64,000 nt of DNA from DAOUMF01 sp034408935 (GCA_034408935.1 DAOUMV010000013.1:287041-351040), one strand, 5' to 3'; shown: positions 42,377-51,528, numbered from the stretch's first letter. Numbers and translations: made by a program. Notes: generated by a model from the letters alone, not told the origin.

Positions 42377-42994
42377 ATGGCCAAGCATGCACCGCAGGAA
42401 ACACGCAGAGCCCAGATCCTCGACGCCGCCATCAGGTGCTTCGCCGACAAAGGTTACTTCGGCACCACCGTCGACGACATAGCCGCCCTAACCGGCCTCT
42501 CCAAGGGCGCCATATACCATCACTTCCACAGCAAGCGCGACATCCTCCTCGCCGTGTTCGAGGAGTGGTCGGCCGATCTCCTCGCCCACTGGCGGAGCAT
42601 AGGCGACCAGTCCAGCCCCCTGGAAGCCCTGGGCCGCGATGCCCAGGAGGCGCTCACTCTCGTCCACAACGTCGTCCCCTTGTACCAGGCAGGACTGGAG
42701 TTCTGCTCCCACGCCATCCAGGACGATGACCTCCGCCAACGGGTGGCGGCGATGTATGCGGACGCCCGGCGGCACGTGGCGCAGCTCATCGAGGGGGCAC
42801 GCAAGCAGGGCCTTGTCGGAGATGTCGACCCCGACCTTGCCGCCACGGTCGCCATCGCCATGTTCGAGGGGCTCCTGCTGCTGAAAGCGTTCGATCCAGA
42901 GGCGGTCGACCTCGTCGCCTCCTGGCGAGAGGGCGCGTCTGCCCTTCTCCGCGGCCTCAGGCCCTCTACCCCCGTGGAGGTACCACCATCATGA
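42377..42994 (+). CDS. TetR-family transcriptional repressor
   Basis: A 205-residue TetR repressor. The N-terminal helix-turn-helix (ETRRAQILDAAIRCFADKGYFGTTVDDIAALTGLSKGAIYHHF region) is followed by a helical ligand-binding domain. Two near-identical palindromes in its promoter make autoregulation, and repression of the exporter downstream, very likely. The ATG at 42377 is preferred; a TTG at 42365 is in frame. The stop overlaps the ATPase gene by four bases. Confidence 0.93.
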   Translation: MAKHAPQETRRAQILDAAIRCFADKGYFGTTVDDIAALTGLSKGAIYHHFHSKRDILLAVFEEWSADLLAHWRSIGDQSSPLEALGRDAQEALTLVHNVVPLYQAGLEFCSHAIQDDDLRQRVAAMYADARRHVAQLIEGARKQGLVGDVDPDLAATVAIAMFEGLLLLKAFDPEAVDLVASWREGASALLRGLRPSTPVEVPPS

Positions 42995-43731
42995 CCCAAG
43001 AACCTTCCACCGTAGCGCGAACCGAAAGGGCGACCCTAGCCGGCCTGCACGCGATCTCCAAACGCTACCAGATGGGCGCAGGTGAAGTCCGTGCACTGGA
43101 TAACGTCACCCTGGAGATATACCGGGGCGAGTTTCTGGTGGTTCTCGGTCCCAGCGGCTCCGGCAAGACTACTCTCCTGAACTTGCTCGGCGGCATCGAC
43201 ACCCCTACTTCCGGGCAATTGCTCGTGGACGGCCGCGACATAGGATCCTTGCCGGATGCCGAACTCACGCGCTACCGGCGGCACGGCGTGGGCTTTATCT
43301 TCCAGTTCTTCAACCTCATCCCCACCCTTACGGCTGTGGAGAACGTGGAGTTCGCGGCGGAGCTGGTGGATTCCCCGCGCGATCCCCTCGAGGTACTGGC
43401 CGCGGTGGGGCTGGAGGGCCGCGCCGACCATTTCCCCAGCGAGCTGTCCGGCGGCGAGCAGCAGCGGGTCGCCATCGCCAGAGCGCTCGTCACGGACCCG
43501 CCGCTGGTGCTCTGCGATGAGCCGACCGGCAACCTGGACGAGGAGACCGGCAAGCGCGTCCTGGGCCTGATGCGGCGCCTGGGGCAGGAGCGGAACAAGA
43601 CGTTCGTGCTCGTCACCCACAACTCGGTCATCGGTGAGATGGCCGACCGGGTCGTGCGCTTGCGCGACGGCCGCGTCGCCGCCGTGGAGGTGAACGAGAC
43701 GCCGGCGGCCCCGGAGGAATTGCACTGGTGA
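42991..43731 (+). CDS. ABC transporter ATPase, LolD/MacB type
   Basis: A 246-residue nucleotide-binding subunit. Walker A GPSGSGKTT, signature LSGGEQQRVAIARAL, Walker B LVLCDEPTGNLDEET and the switch His (VTHN) are intact. The LolD/MacB subgroup acts as a mechanotransmitter with FtsX-type permeases. It overlaps both neighbours by four bases, so the tetR-ATPase-permease operon is coupled. Confidence 0.95.
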   Translation: MTQEPSTVARTERATLAGLHAISKRYQMGAGEVRALDNVTLEIYRGEFLVVLGPSGSGKTTLLNLLGGIDTPTSGQLLVDGRDIGSLPDAELTRYRRHGVGFIFQFFNLIPTLTAVENVEFAAELVDSPRDPLEVLAAVGLEGRADHFPSELSGGEQQRVAIARALVTDPPLVLCDEPTGNLDEETGKRVLGLMRRLGQERNKTFVLVTHNSVIGEMADRVVRLRDGRVAAVEVNETPAAPEELHW

Positions 43732-46115
43732 GGCTGTCTCGGAGCTGGCTTAAGCTGCGGCGCGACATCCTCGCCTCCCGCTGGCAGTTCCTGGCCGTGG
43801 CCGTGGTTATCGCCCTGGGCGTTGCGATCTTCATCGGCTCCTACGGCTCCTACCAGAACCTCCGCTTCTCCTACGACCACACCTATGATCAGCTTCGAAT
43901 GGCCGACCTATGGTTCGAGGTTGACAGCGCGCCGACGGCCACCGTGAAGCAGGTGGCGGCCGTGGACGGCGTGGCCGCCGCCGAGGGCCGACTTGTGGAG
44001 GAGCTGCCCATCGTGTTGCCGGAGGCGGGCCCCGAACGGATGCTCGGCCGCTTCCTTACCATGCCCCCGCCGGAGGCGGGGCGCGCCACCGTCAACGATG
44101 TCAAGGTCACGAAGGGCGAGTACTTTTCCCCGGGCAGCAGTGAGCCCCAGGTGCTGCTGGAGAAGAGCTTCGCTGACTTCCATGACGCTCAGCCCGGCGA
44201 CACGCTACAGCTCATCGTTTCGGAGGACAAGACCGTCGATCTCCAGGTGGCGGGCGTGGCCGCCAGCCCCGAGTACCTGTGGGTAGCCAAGAGCGAGCGG
44301 GAGCTGTTCACCCTGCCCTCCACCTTCGGCATCATCTTCGCCCCGTACGACCAACTCTCGGCGCTGCTCGGACGCACTGACCAAATCAACGAAGTGACTC
44401 TGCGCCTGGAAGATGGCGCCGATCAGGACACCGTCCGCGCTGAGGTAGAATCGCTGCTAAAGCCCCACGGCCTCGGTCGGGTCATCGATCGAGAGCACCA
44501 GCTCGGCAACCGCCTGCTCCAACTGGACCTGGACGGCTTCGAGGCCCTGGCGCTGGTGTTCCCCATCCTCTTTCTCTCGGTGTCCGCGCTCGCGATCTAC
44601 ACGCTGCTGAACCGCCTTGTGCAGACGCAGAGGCCACACATCGGCCTCATGCGCGCCATCGGCTACAGCAGAGGCCAAGTCCTGGCGCACTACCTCGTCT
44701 ACGGTCTGGTCATCGGCATCATCGCTGCGGCGGCCGGGGCCGCCCTGGGCTACCTCCTTTCGATTGGCATTACCGATGTATACGGGCATTTCCTGAACGT
44801 ACCGTTCATCAGCCAGCGCCTCCAGCCCGGCATTATGGCGATAGGTTTTGGAGCCGGAGTGCTGACCGCCCTCATCGCCGGGGCAATCCCCGCCTGGGGC
44901 AGCGCCAGGACTCGGCCCGCGGAGGCGATGCACCCACCCCCGCCCACGACCGGACGCCGCACCATCCTCGAGATCATCGTGCCGCCCCTGGCCCGCGTTT
45001 CGTACCTGCTCCGTCTGCCCCTGCGCAACCTGTTCCGGGCGCAGCGCCGCACGCTGTACACGGCGATAGGCGTAGGCTCCGGCGTGGCCCTCGTGCTGGT
45101 CGCCGCCAGCTTCTTGGACTCCTACGACAGCATGATCAAGCTCCAGTTCGACGACATCCAGAAGTATGACGCCTGGGTCAATTTCACCCAGCCGGTCTCG
45201 CAGTCAGTCGCCAGTGATGTGGCCGACTACCAGGGCGTGACTGCGGCCGAGCCGTTGCTGGAGGTACCGGTAACGCTATCGGCCGGCGGCAAGTCGCACA
45301 TCACCGTCCTGCGAGGGCTCGAACCGGACTCGCGCCTGTACGGGACGCCGAGACGCGGGGGCGGGACAGCGTCCACTGGTACGGGCCTCCTCCTCACGCC
45401 GGGAGTGAGCAAGCTGCTGAGCGCGGGGAAGGGCGACACCGTGACCGTACGGCCGCTGCTTCCGGGCACGCAAGCGACAAAACTGACAGTGGACAACATC
45501 GTGGAGAATCCCATGGGGGACGTCGCCTTTGCCCGGCTGGACATCGCCCAGGGGCTGGCGGGCGGCCCGGATCTGGCCAGCGCCGTACTGATCTCCTTCG
45601 CGGGCACGCCGGACGAGGCGCTCCAACAGCAGCTCCTTGCTCTGCCAGGCACACCCACGGTCGAGTACACGCAAGATGTGAAGGACTACATCAATCAGCT
45701 GAACCAGTTGTTCTTCGTGTTCGTGGGGATCATGCTCGCGTTCGGCGTGGCGCTGGGTTTCGCCATCATCTTCAACACCATCACCATCAACACCCTGGAG
45801 AGGCGGCGGGAGCTGGCCACCATGCGCACCATCGGCTCCGCGGTGGGACGTCTCGGCGCCATGCTCACGGTGGAGAACGTCCTCATGGGGCTCCTGGGCG
45901 TGGTCGTGGGGCTCCCCCTCGGCTACGCTATCAGCCTCTACTTCGCATCCCTCTATCAGACCGAGCTGTACGACATGCCCACCGTCATCTACACCCGCAC
46001 CTACGGCATCGCCGCCCTGGGCGCGCTGTTCGTGCTCCTGCTGGCGGAGATTCCGTCGATCCGCTTCGTCCGGCGCCTGGACCTGCCAGCGGTAGTGCGG
46101 GAGATGTCCGCCTAG
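43728..46115 (+). CDS. FtsX/MacB-family ABC permease, large
   Basis: A 795-residue permease with two FtsX units. Each unit has a periplasmic MacB_PCD-like domain and FtsX helices: a first helix at about residues 20-40, three near 265-395, one near 450, and three at about 660-785. This size and layout match efflux or lipoprotein-release permeases that work as a single polypeptide. Under TetR control it is probably an exporter of a toxic lipid, peptide or drug. GTG start. Confidence 0.9.
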   Translation: MRLSRSWLKLRRDILASRWQFLAVAVVIALGVAIFIGSYGSYQNLRFSYDHTYDQLRMADLWFEVDSAPTATVKQVAAVDGVAAAEGRLVEELPIVLPEAGPERMLGRFLTMPPPEAGRATVNDVKVTKGEYFSPGSSEPQVLLEKSFADFHDAQPGDTLQLIVSEDKTVDLQVAGVAASPEYLWVAKSERELFTLPSTFGIIFAPYDQLSALLGRTDQINEVTLRLEDGADQDTVRAEVESLLKPHGLGRVIDREHQLGNRLLQLDLDGFEALALVFPILFLSVSALAIYTLLNRLVQTQRPHIGLMRAIGYSRGQVLAHYLVYGLVIGIIAAAAGAALGYLLSIGITDVYGHFLNVPFISQRLQPGIMAIGFGAGVLTALIAGAIPAWGSARTRPAEAMHPPPPTTGRRTILEIIVPPLARVSYLLRLPLRNLFRAQRRTLYTAIGVGSGVALVLVAASFLDSYDSMIKLQFDDIQKYDAWVNFTQPVSQSVASDVADYQGVTAAEPLLEVPVTLSAGGKSHITVLRGLEPDSRLYGTPRRGGGTASTGTGLLLTPGVSKLLSAGKGDTVTVRPLLPGTQATKLTVDNIVENPMGDVAFARLDIAQGLAGGPDLASAVLISFAGTPDEALQQQLLALPGTPTVEYTQDVKDYINQLNQLFFVFVGIMLAFGVALGFAIIFNTITINTLERRRELATMRTIGSAVGRLGAMLTVENVLMGLLGVVVGLPLGYAISLYFASLYQTELYDMPTVIYTRTYGIAALGALFVLLLAEIPSIRFVRRLDLPAVVREMSA

Positions 46116-46126
46116 CGCCCCCCGTC

Positions 46127-46561
46127 CTACTCGTACCCGACCTCGGGCGAGAGACGGATGCTGCTCGGCATGAACGTCCCGCTCCCTCGCGCGATCTCCT
46201 GGCCATTCGCGTCGACCAGCACGGACTCTCCCACGAACAACCGTCGGGAGCCGTACACCACCCGACCGGTCGCCTTCATCTCCCCTTCCGAGATGGGCCG
46301 AGTCAAATACACGTTGAACGAGGCGGTCAGCACGAAGACGTCCTCAACCAGCGAGTTGACCGCGAAGAAAGCGGCATCGTCGAGCGCCTTGAAATACACC
46401 ACACCGTGGACGGCGCCCGCCGCGTGGAAGAGATGCGGGCGCACCGGGATGGTCACCTCCGCCTGCCCCTCGCTGATTCGCATCGTCGGGGCGTAGTATT
46501 CGTTCACCGGTGCGGAAGCGTACAGGCGCTCGAGCTTTCGGTAGTGTTCCTCGTTGGTCAA
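46127..46561 (-). CDS. PaaI-type hotdog thioesterase
   Basis: A 144-residue single-hotdog protein of the PaaI/4HBT family (HLFHAAGAVHGVVYFKALDDAAFFAVNSL is the core helix, with the H-G-x-x-x-x-x-D/D pattern). It hydrolyses acyl-CoA thioesters; the acyl group is unknown. The TTG start follows AAGGAGG. It is convergent with the exporter operon and divergent from the acyl-chain cluster. Confidence 0.8.
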   Translation of the reverse strand: MTNEEHYRKLERLYASAPVNEYYAPTMRISEGQAEVTIPVRPHLFHAAGAVHGVVYFKALDDAAFFAVNSLVEDVFVLTASFNVYLTRPISEGEMKATGRVVYGSRRLFVGESVLVDANGQEIARGSGTFMPSSIRLSPEVGYE

Positions 46562-46768
46562 TCCGTCTCTCCTCCTTCGGCCAGCCGGGGCGACAGCGAC
46601 GCTCGCGGGGCATTATAGCGCAGGCAGCGCCGTGACAGCGCCGGCGGCTCGGGCCGGGTGGGACGAACAACACCGGTGTGGGGCGGCGTCCCCGTCCGCT
46701 TGCAGACCGCACTCCCCCTTCGCGTATACTGGGTGCGGTCTGCCAGCACCAGGAGGCGACACCATCGC

Positions 46769-47167
46769 ATGAAAGACCTGCCCATCGGCGCCAGCGACGA
46801 GATGACCATCACCACTACAAAGGAGATGGGCGTGGCCCACCTGCCCGCCCCCATGTACTCCACCCCCGCCATGATCCAGCACTTCGAGGGGCTTTGCCTC
46901 AAGCTACTCCAGCAACACCTGGACGCCGGCGAGACCTCCGTCGGCTACCGGGTAGACGTCAGGCACATGGCGCCCACGCCGATTGGCATGCAGGTCACCG
47001 TCAAGGGAAAGGTGCGGGAGGTGGACGGGCGCAAGGTGGTCTTCGACGTGGAGGCGTACAACCAAAGCGGCGCCAAGATCGGCGAAGGCCTGCACGAACG
47101 ACGGGTCATCGACATGAGCCGCTTCGCCCAGACGGGCGCCCGTCCGGGCGCCGGACAGGGCGGCTAG
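46769..47167 (+). CDS. FlK-like hotdog thioesterase
   Basis: A 132-residue hotdog protein resembling fluoroacetyl-CoA thioesterase-like (FlK) proteins. Seen are HLPAPMYSTPAMIQHFEGLCLKLL and DVRHMAPTPIGMQVTVKGKV. The active-site Thr/Glu/His pattern (ST, E, H) appears present. Likely a short-chain acyl-CoA hydrolase. The ATG at 46769 has AGGAGG 12 bases upstream. It is first in a run of six co-directional acyl-chain genes. Confidence 0.75.
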   Translation: MKDLPIGASDEMTITTTKEMGVAHLPAPMYSTPAMIQHFEGLCLKLLQQHLDAGETSVGYRVDVRHMAPTPIGMQVTVKGKVREVDGRKVVFDVEAYNQSGAKIGEGLHERRVIDMSRFAQTGARPGAGQGG

Positions 47168-47172
47168 CCTCG

Positions 47173-47589
47173 ATGCCGCCCCGCCTGGACACGCTGTCCA
47201 AGGGCCACCAGATGCCGCCCTCCACTTTCGAGCTGTCGCCCGAATGGGTGCGGGAGTACGTGGCCGCAGTGGAAGACGAAGCCATCGGCACCCTGGACGG
47301 GGACTTGGCCCCCCCCATGGCCGTGGCCGCGCTGGCCGTCCGCTCCCTGCTGGAGGGCGCCGAACTGCCCCCCGGCGCTATTCATGTGGGACAAGAGATG
47401 ACTTTTCTCCGGCCGCTGCGCGCGGGGGAACGGCTCGCCGTCCAGGCCCGCGTGGCCAGCCGAGGAGAGCGCCAGGGGTGGGTCCTCATGGGCATCGACC
47501 TCAACGTCGACGACGAGAGTCGCGGCCAGGTCATGACGGGCCGGGCGACGGTCACGATGCCGGCGAGCGGAGGGACAGGCCTGACATGA
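47173..47589 (+). CDS. HadA-like hotdog (FAS1-like dehydratase domain)
   Basis: A 138-residue protein similar to the non-catalytic hotdog half of MaoC/FAS1-like dehydratases: a single N-terminal domain, HVGQEMTFLRPLRAGERL, no D-x4-H catalytic dyad. The next gene supplies the dyad, and its ATG overlaps this stop, so the two probably form a heterodimer like mycobacterial HadA-HadB. Confidence 0.65.
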   Translation: MPPRLDTLSKGHQMPPSTFELSPEWVREYVAAVEDEAIGTLDGDLAPPMAVAALAVRSLLEGAELPPGAIHVGQEMTFLRPLRAGERLAVQARVASRGERQGWVLMGIDLNVDDESRGQVMTGRATVTMPASGGTGLT

Positions 47590-47975
47590 CGCTGGGCACG
47601 GGAACCGAACTGACGCCGGTGGTGAAGAGAATCACCCAGGAGAAGGTCAACCGCTACGCCGAGGCCAGCGGCGACGGCAACCCTCTGCACACTGACCCCG
47701 AGTTCGCCGCCCGCACCCAGTTCGGGGGCACCATCGCCCACGGCATGCTGATCCTGGCCTACCTATCAGAGATGATGACCGCGTCCTTCGGCCGGGCCTG
47801 GCTCTCCGGCGGGCGGTTGAAGGTTCGCTTCAAGGCTCCAGCCCGACCCGGCGACACGGTGTCGGCCGTGGGCCACGTTGTTCGCGCCGAGGGCAGCCGC
47901 ACTGCCTGCGCGGTGGAATGCCGCAACCAGAGGGACGAGGTGCTGATGAGCGGGGAAGCTGAGGTGGCAGCGTGA
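47586..47975 (+). CDS. HadB-like (R)-3-hydroxyacyl dehydratase, MaoC family
   Basis: A 129-residue MaoC hotdog. RYAEASGDGNPLHTDPEFA has the catalytic Asp and His (SGD-x-NPLH), and FGGTIAHGML is the second signature. It dehydrates (R)-3-hydroxyacyl chains bound to CoA or ACP. It overlaps the HadA-like gene (four bases) and the ketosynthase (four bases). Confidence 0.85.
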   Translation: MTLGTGTELTPVVKRITQEKVNRYAEASGDGNPLHTDPEFAARTQFGGTIAHGMLILAYLSEMMTASFGRAWLSGGRLKVRFKAPARPGDTVSAVGHVVRAEGSRTACAVECRNQRDEVLMSGEAEVAA

Positions 47976-49225
47976 CGCGCGCTGTCGTTACCGGCATCGG
48001 CTGCGTGACGCCGATCGGCGAGAACGTGGCCGACTTCTGGCGCAACCTCACCTCCGGCCAGTCCGGCATACGCCGCATCACCTTGTTCGACCCCTCGGGC
48101 CTGGACTGCCAGATCGCCGCCGAGGTGAAGGACTGGGACCCGACCCGCCACATGGAACCCAAGGCGGCCAGACGGGCGGCCCGCTTCTCCCAGTTCGCCA
48201 TCACCGCCGCCCGCCAGGCCGTGGACGACTCCCGCCTCCCCATCGACGACGGCAACCGAGACGACATCGCCATCGTCATGAACACCGGAGGCGGCGGTGT
48301 CGACGTCATCGCCGACGGTCAAACGGTGTTCCTAGAAAAGGGGCCCAATCGGGTAGGACCGATGCTCGTGCCAGCGATGGCCCCCAACATGGCCTCCTGC
48401 CAGGTGGCGATGCAGCTTGGCACCCGCGGCCCCACCATCACATCCGTGGCGGCCTGCGCCGCTGGCATCTTCGCCTTCGTTGAGGCCAAGCGCCTCATCG
48501 ACCTGGGCGAGGCCGACGTCGTGGTCACCGGCGGCACCGAGGCCAACATCATTCCCGTGGCTGTTGCCGCCATGGCCAACATGCGCGCCCTCTCCACCCG
48601 CAACGACGAGCCGGAAAGGGCTTGCCGTCCCTTCGACCTGCACCGCGACGGCTTCGTTTACGGCGAGGGGGCGGCGGCCATGGTGGTGGAGAGCCTCGAG
48701 CATGCGCAGCGACGGGGCGCTCGCGTCTATGCCGAACTGGCCGGCGGCGCCGTCACCGGCGACGCCTACCACATCACCGCGCCGGAGCCCAGCGGCCACG
48801 GCGCGGCCCTCGCCATCAACCGCGCCCTGCAGCGCTGCGCCGTCGAACCGGAGGATGTCGACCTGATCGTCGCCCACGGTACCGGCACCCCCCTCAACGA
48901 CGCCGCGGAGACCGTGGCCATCAAGAAGGCTCTCGGTCAGCACGCCCGCAAGGTGGCCGTCACCGCGCCCAAATCCATGGTAGGGCACCAGTTGGGGGCC
49001 GCCGGCGCCCTGTCCGCACTGGCGGCCGTGCTCGCCATTCACGATGGGGTGGTGCCGCCGACCATAAACCTGGAGACGCCTGACCCTGAGTGCGACCTGG
49101 ACTACGTGCCCTTAACGGCCCGACCGATGCCCGTGGGGACAGCGCTGGCCAACGGCTTCGGCTTCGGGGGACAGAACGGAGTCATCGTGTTCAAGGAGTT
49201 CGACGGCAGTGCAGGAGGCGCCTGA
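47972..49225 (+). CDS. 3-oxoacyl-ACP synthase II-type ketosynthase
   Basis: A 417-residue KAS of the FabF family. The active-site Cys is in VAACAAGIFAF, and the His residues in AHGTGTPLNDAAE and KSMVGHQLGAAGALS, giving the C-H-H triad of elongating enzymes. It extends acyl chains with malonyl-ACP. Its setting with dehydratase and thioesterases, and without fabG, fabD or acpP, suggests a specialised elongation system. GTG start. Confidence 0.92.
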   Translation: MTRAVVTGIGCVTPIGENVADFWRNLTSGQSGIRRITLFDPSGLDCQIAAEVKDWDPTRHMEPKAARRAARFSQFAITAARQAVDDSRLPIDDGNRDDIAIVMNTGGGGVDVIADGQTVFLEKGPNRVGPMLVPAMAPNMASCQVAMQLGTRGPTITSVAACAAGIFAFVEAKRLIDLGEADVVVTGGTEANIIPVAVAAMANMRALSTRNDEPERACRPFDLHRDGFVYGEGAAAMVVESLEHAQRRGARVYAELAGGAVTGDAYHITAPEPSGHGAALAINRALQRCAVEPEDVDLIVAHGTGTPLNDAAETVAIKKALGQHARKVAVTAPKSMVGHQLGAAGALSALAAVLAIHDGVVPPTINLETPDPECDLDYVPLTARPMPVGTALANGFGFGGQNGVIVFKEFDGSAGGA

Positions 49226-49658
49226 CAGCCCGCGCCACTGGTGCTTCGGCTGCGGCGAGGCCAACCCGGAAGGGCTCGGCATCCAGTTTCGCATCGAGGG
49301 GCGGCGCGTTACCGGGGAGTTCAAGACGCGGCGCACCCATCAGGGTTTCCCGGGCGTGGCCCACGGCGGTATCGCCGCCGCCGCCATCGACGAGGCGATG
49401 GGCTGGGCGATGTACGCCGCCGGCGCCTGGGCCATGACCGCCCGCCTGCAGGTCAGGTACCGCCGACCGCTCCCCCTGGGCGAGCGCCTGGAGGTGAGCG
49501 CGGAGGTCGTGCGCGACCGCGGCCGCTGGCTGGAGGCGGAGGGCCGCCTGCGGGTCCTCGACGGGCCCCTGGTGACCGAGGCCAAAGCGGTGTTCATACG
49601 CCTGCCCGCGGAGAAGGCGAAGCAGATGCAGGAGTTCTACCTGGCGGGCGGAACCTAG
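49209..49658 (+). CDS. PaaI-type hotdog thioesterase
   Basis: A 149-residue hotdog protein: CFGCGEANPEGLGIQFRIEG start, then FPGVAHGGIAAAAIDEAMGWA with the HGG...D core. A likely acyl-CoA/ACP thioesterase. The GTG start overlaps the ketosynthase end by 17 bases, so the two are coupled. The N-terminal Cys pair is typical of the subfamily. Confidence 0.82.
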   Translation: MQEAPDSPRHWCFGCGEANPEGLGIQFRIEGRRVTGEFKTRRTHQGFPGVAHGGIAAAAIDEAMGWAMYAAGAWAMTARLQVRYRRPLPLGERLEVSAEVVRDRGRWLEAEGRLRVLDGPLVTEAKAVFIRLPAEKAKQMQEFYLAGGT

Positions 49659-49665
49659 CCGACCT

Positions 49666-50559
49666 ATGACCGACACCGAGGCCACTGACCAGCACTCCGA
49701 TCCGTGGATCTACACCCTCAATCGAGGGCTCTCCCAACTCGTCCCCCTCTCATTCGGATACTGGCTCTCGGTCCCCATCTCCGACATCTTCCATCGTCTC
49801 TGGCGGAGCAAGCGCGAGGCCGCCACGCGAAACCACGCCCGCATGCTCGGCCGGCCTCCGGACGACCCGCTGACGCAGCACATGGCCCACCGCACATTTC
49901 GCCACTTCGGCCGATACATCACCGAGCTGGTAAGCGTGCAGGGCTGGAGCCTCGACATAATGCGAGAGCACATCGACATCGAAGGGGACGAGCACTTCGA
50001 CGAAGCTCGCGCCTTCGGCAAAGGGGTGATCTTCACCAGCGCCCACATGGGCTCCATCGAGGTGGCCAGCACGCTGGCCCTGGTCAAGGGTTTCAAGATC
50101 ACCTCGGTGGCGGAGCGGCTTGAGCCGAAGATGCTCCGCGACTGGGTCACTACCTGCCGAGCCAAGATGGGCATTGAGCTCCTGCCCGCCACCCGCTCCG
50201 GCATGAAGCTCGTGCGCCGGCTGCGCCGCGGCGAGATGGTGGCGCTCGTTGTGGACATCGGCGTCACCGGCGGCGACGGCCTGCGGGTTTCCTTCTTCGA
50301 CCGCGAAACGGTGTTCCCCGCCGGCCCCGCTCGCCTGGCCCGGCTCAGCGGTGCGCCCATCGTATTCGGGTGGGCGGCCCGCAAGCCGGGTGACCGCTAC
50401 CTGGCCCACGTCAGCGCGCCCATCCTCTCCAACCGCGAACTGGAGGCGGAGGAGGACGCCCTGGAGATCACGCGCCGCATCGTGCGCCAGTTCGAGTCGG
50501 CGGTACGGCGCTTCCCCGCCCAGTGGTACGTCTTCCGCGACATGTGGCCTGGGGCGTGA
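49666..50559 (+). CDS. LpxL/HtrB-like lipid acyltransferase
   Basis: A 297-residue membrane-associated acyltransferase of the LABLAT group (LpxL/HtrB and mycobacterial PatA). The catalytic H-x4-E is in SAHMGSIEV, followed by the GVTGGDGLRVSFFDRETVFPAGPARLARLSGAP acceptor region. In Gram-negatives it acylates lipid A; in actinobacteria, phosphatidylinositol mannosides. No lipid A genes are seen, so the acceptor is more likely a glycolipid. It closes the acyl-chain cluster, whose product may be its donor. Confidence 0.85.
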   Translation: MTDTEATDQHSDPWIYTLNRGLSQLVPLSFGYWLSVPISDIFHRLWRSKREAATRNHARMLGRPPDDPLTQHMAHRTFRHFGRYITELVSVQGWSLDIMREHIDIEGDEHFDEARAFGKGVIFTSAHMGSIEVASTLALVKGFKITSVAERLEPKMLRDWVTTCRAKMGIELLPATRSGMKLVRRLRRGEMVALVVDIGVTGGDGLRVSFFDRETVFPAGPARLARLSGAPIVFGWAARKPGDRYLAHVSAPILSNRELEAEEDALEITRRIVRQFESAVRRFPAQWYVFRDMWPGA

Positions 50560-50645
50560 CCTGGCGGGGCGTTACGGGTTATCTTTTCGCGGAGTGCGCG
50601 TTCTAATGGAGTAGCAGAGATGGGCCGGGTGAAAAGGAGGTTGTC

Positions 50646-51512
50646 ATGTTCAGGAGTGACCGATTCGCAGCGCTGAGAGGCTTCGCAGCCCTGCTGGCGG
50701 CTGCCCTGCTGTTCAGCTTGCTGGCGGCTGCCTGCAATGGAGACGGCGATAAGGGTAAGACGCCCGCGGCCGATGAGACACCCGCGGCCGATGAGACGCC
50801 TGCGGCTGACGAGACGCCTGCGGCCGATGAGACGCCGGCAGCAGACGAGACGCCCACGGCTGACGGCGACGGCGGCGAGGGACTCAGCGACTTAGAGGCC
50901 CTGGCCGGAGAAGCGGCCGAGGGCGTTGTCGCCAAGGTGACCTACAGGGTGACGACCGAAGGGGACGGCGAGGCGTTCGACGGGGAGTGGGTGCTGGCCC
51001 AGCGGCCACCGGATTCTCGTTTCGAGATCGCCTACGAAGAAGCGGGTCAGGAGTTCCGCACCATCATCATCAGCGCCGGGGGGAACTACTATATGTGCAG
51101 CTCCGGAGGCGGCGAGGAGACCTGCCTAGCCACTGAAGCAGGGGAGGCGGAGATGGGAACAGCACCCCTGGACATGCTATTCCAGATACCACAGGAGTTG
51201 GCGGAGGACAGCGAGGACGTCGACCTCGTCGATACGTCGCAGCGAAGCATAGCAGGCGTCGACGCCACCTGCTTCACGGTCAGTAGTACGCTCCTCGATC
51301 TGGCCGAGGGAGAGACATGCTTCTCCGACGAAGGCCTGCTGCTGTACCTGCGAAGCGAGGCCGCCGGCGTGAGCTCTGAGATCGAGGCTACGGACGTGGA
51401 CACGGACGTGACCGACGAGGACTTCGAGCCCCCCTACGATGTTCTGGAGATCCCCGATCTTGGGGATCTGGAAGATATTGAGGATCTCGAGGATCTCATC
51501 CCGGAGCAGTAG
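50646..51512 (+). CDS. Lipoprotein with TPAADE repeat linker, LolA/LppX-like
   Basis: A 288-residue exported protein. Residues 10-30 end in LLAAAC, a lipobox-like site. Residues about 38-75 carry six tandem copies of the hexapeptide TPAADE (or TPTADG at the end). The rest looks like a LolA/LppX/LprG-type lipid carrier (YRVTTEGDG, PPDSRFEIAY, GVDATCFTVS, and EATDVDTDVTDEDFEPPYDV). Four cysteines are in the domain. The tail is strongly acidic. SD AAGGAGG precedes the ATG. A role in lipid transfer to the cell surface is plausible given the upstream lipid cluster. Confidence 0.68.
   Translation: MFRSDRFAALRGFAALLAAALLFSLLAAACNGDGDKGKTPAADETPAADETPAADETPAADETPAADETPTADGDGGEGLSDLEALAGEAAEGVVAKVTYRVTTEGDGEAFDGEWVLAQRPPDSRFEIAYEEAGQEFRTIIISAGGNYYMCSSGGGEETCLATEAGEAEMGTAPLDMLFQIPQELAEDSEDVDLVDTSQRSIAGVDATCFTVSSTLLDLAEGETCFSDEGLLLYLRSEAAGVSSEIEATDVDTDVTDEDFEPPYDVLEIPDLGDLEDIEDLEDLIPEQ
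50760..50867 (+). repeat. Six tandem 18-base repeats coding TPAADE
   Basis: Five copies of TPAADE and one TPTADG in a row. Codon usage varies between copies (acg/aca, gcc/gcg/gct), so the array is not of very recent origin, but it may still vary in number. Confidence 0.75.
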
Positions 51513-51528
51513 AACGTACGGTTAGGGC

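Noticed and set aside
50760..50867. The hexapeptide repeat DNA as a CRISPR-like array
   Set aside because: Units are contiguous 18-base coding repeats without spacers.
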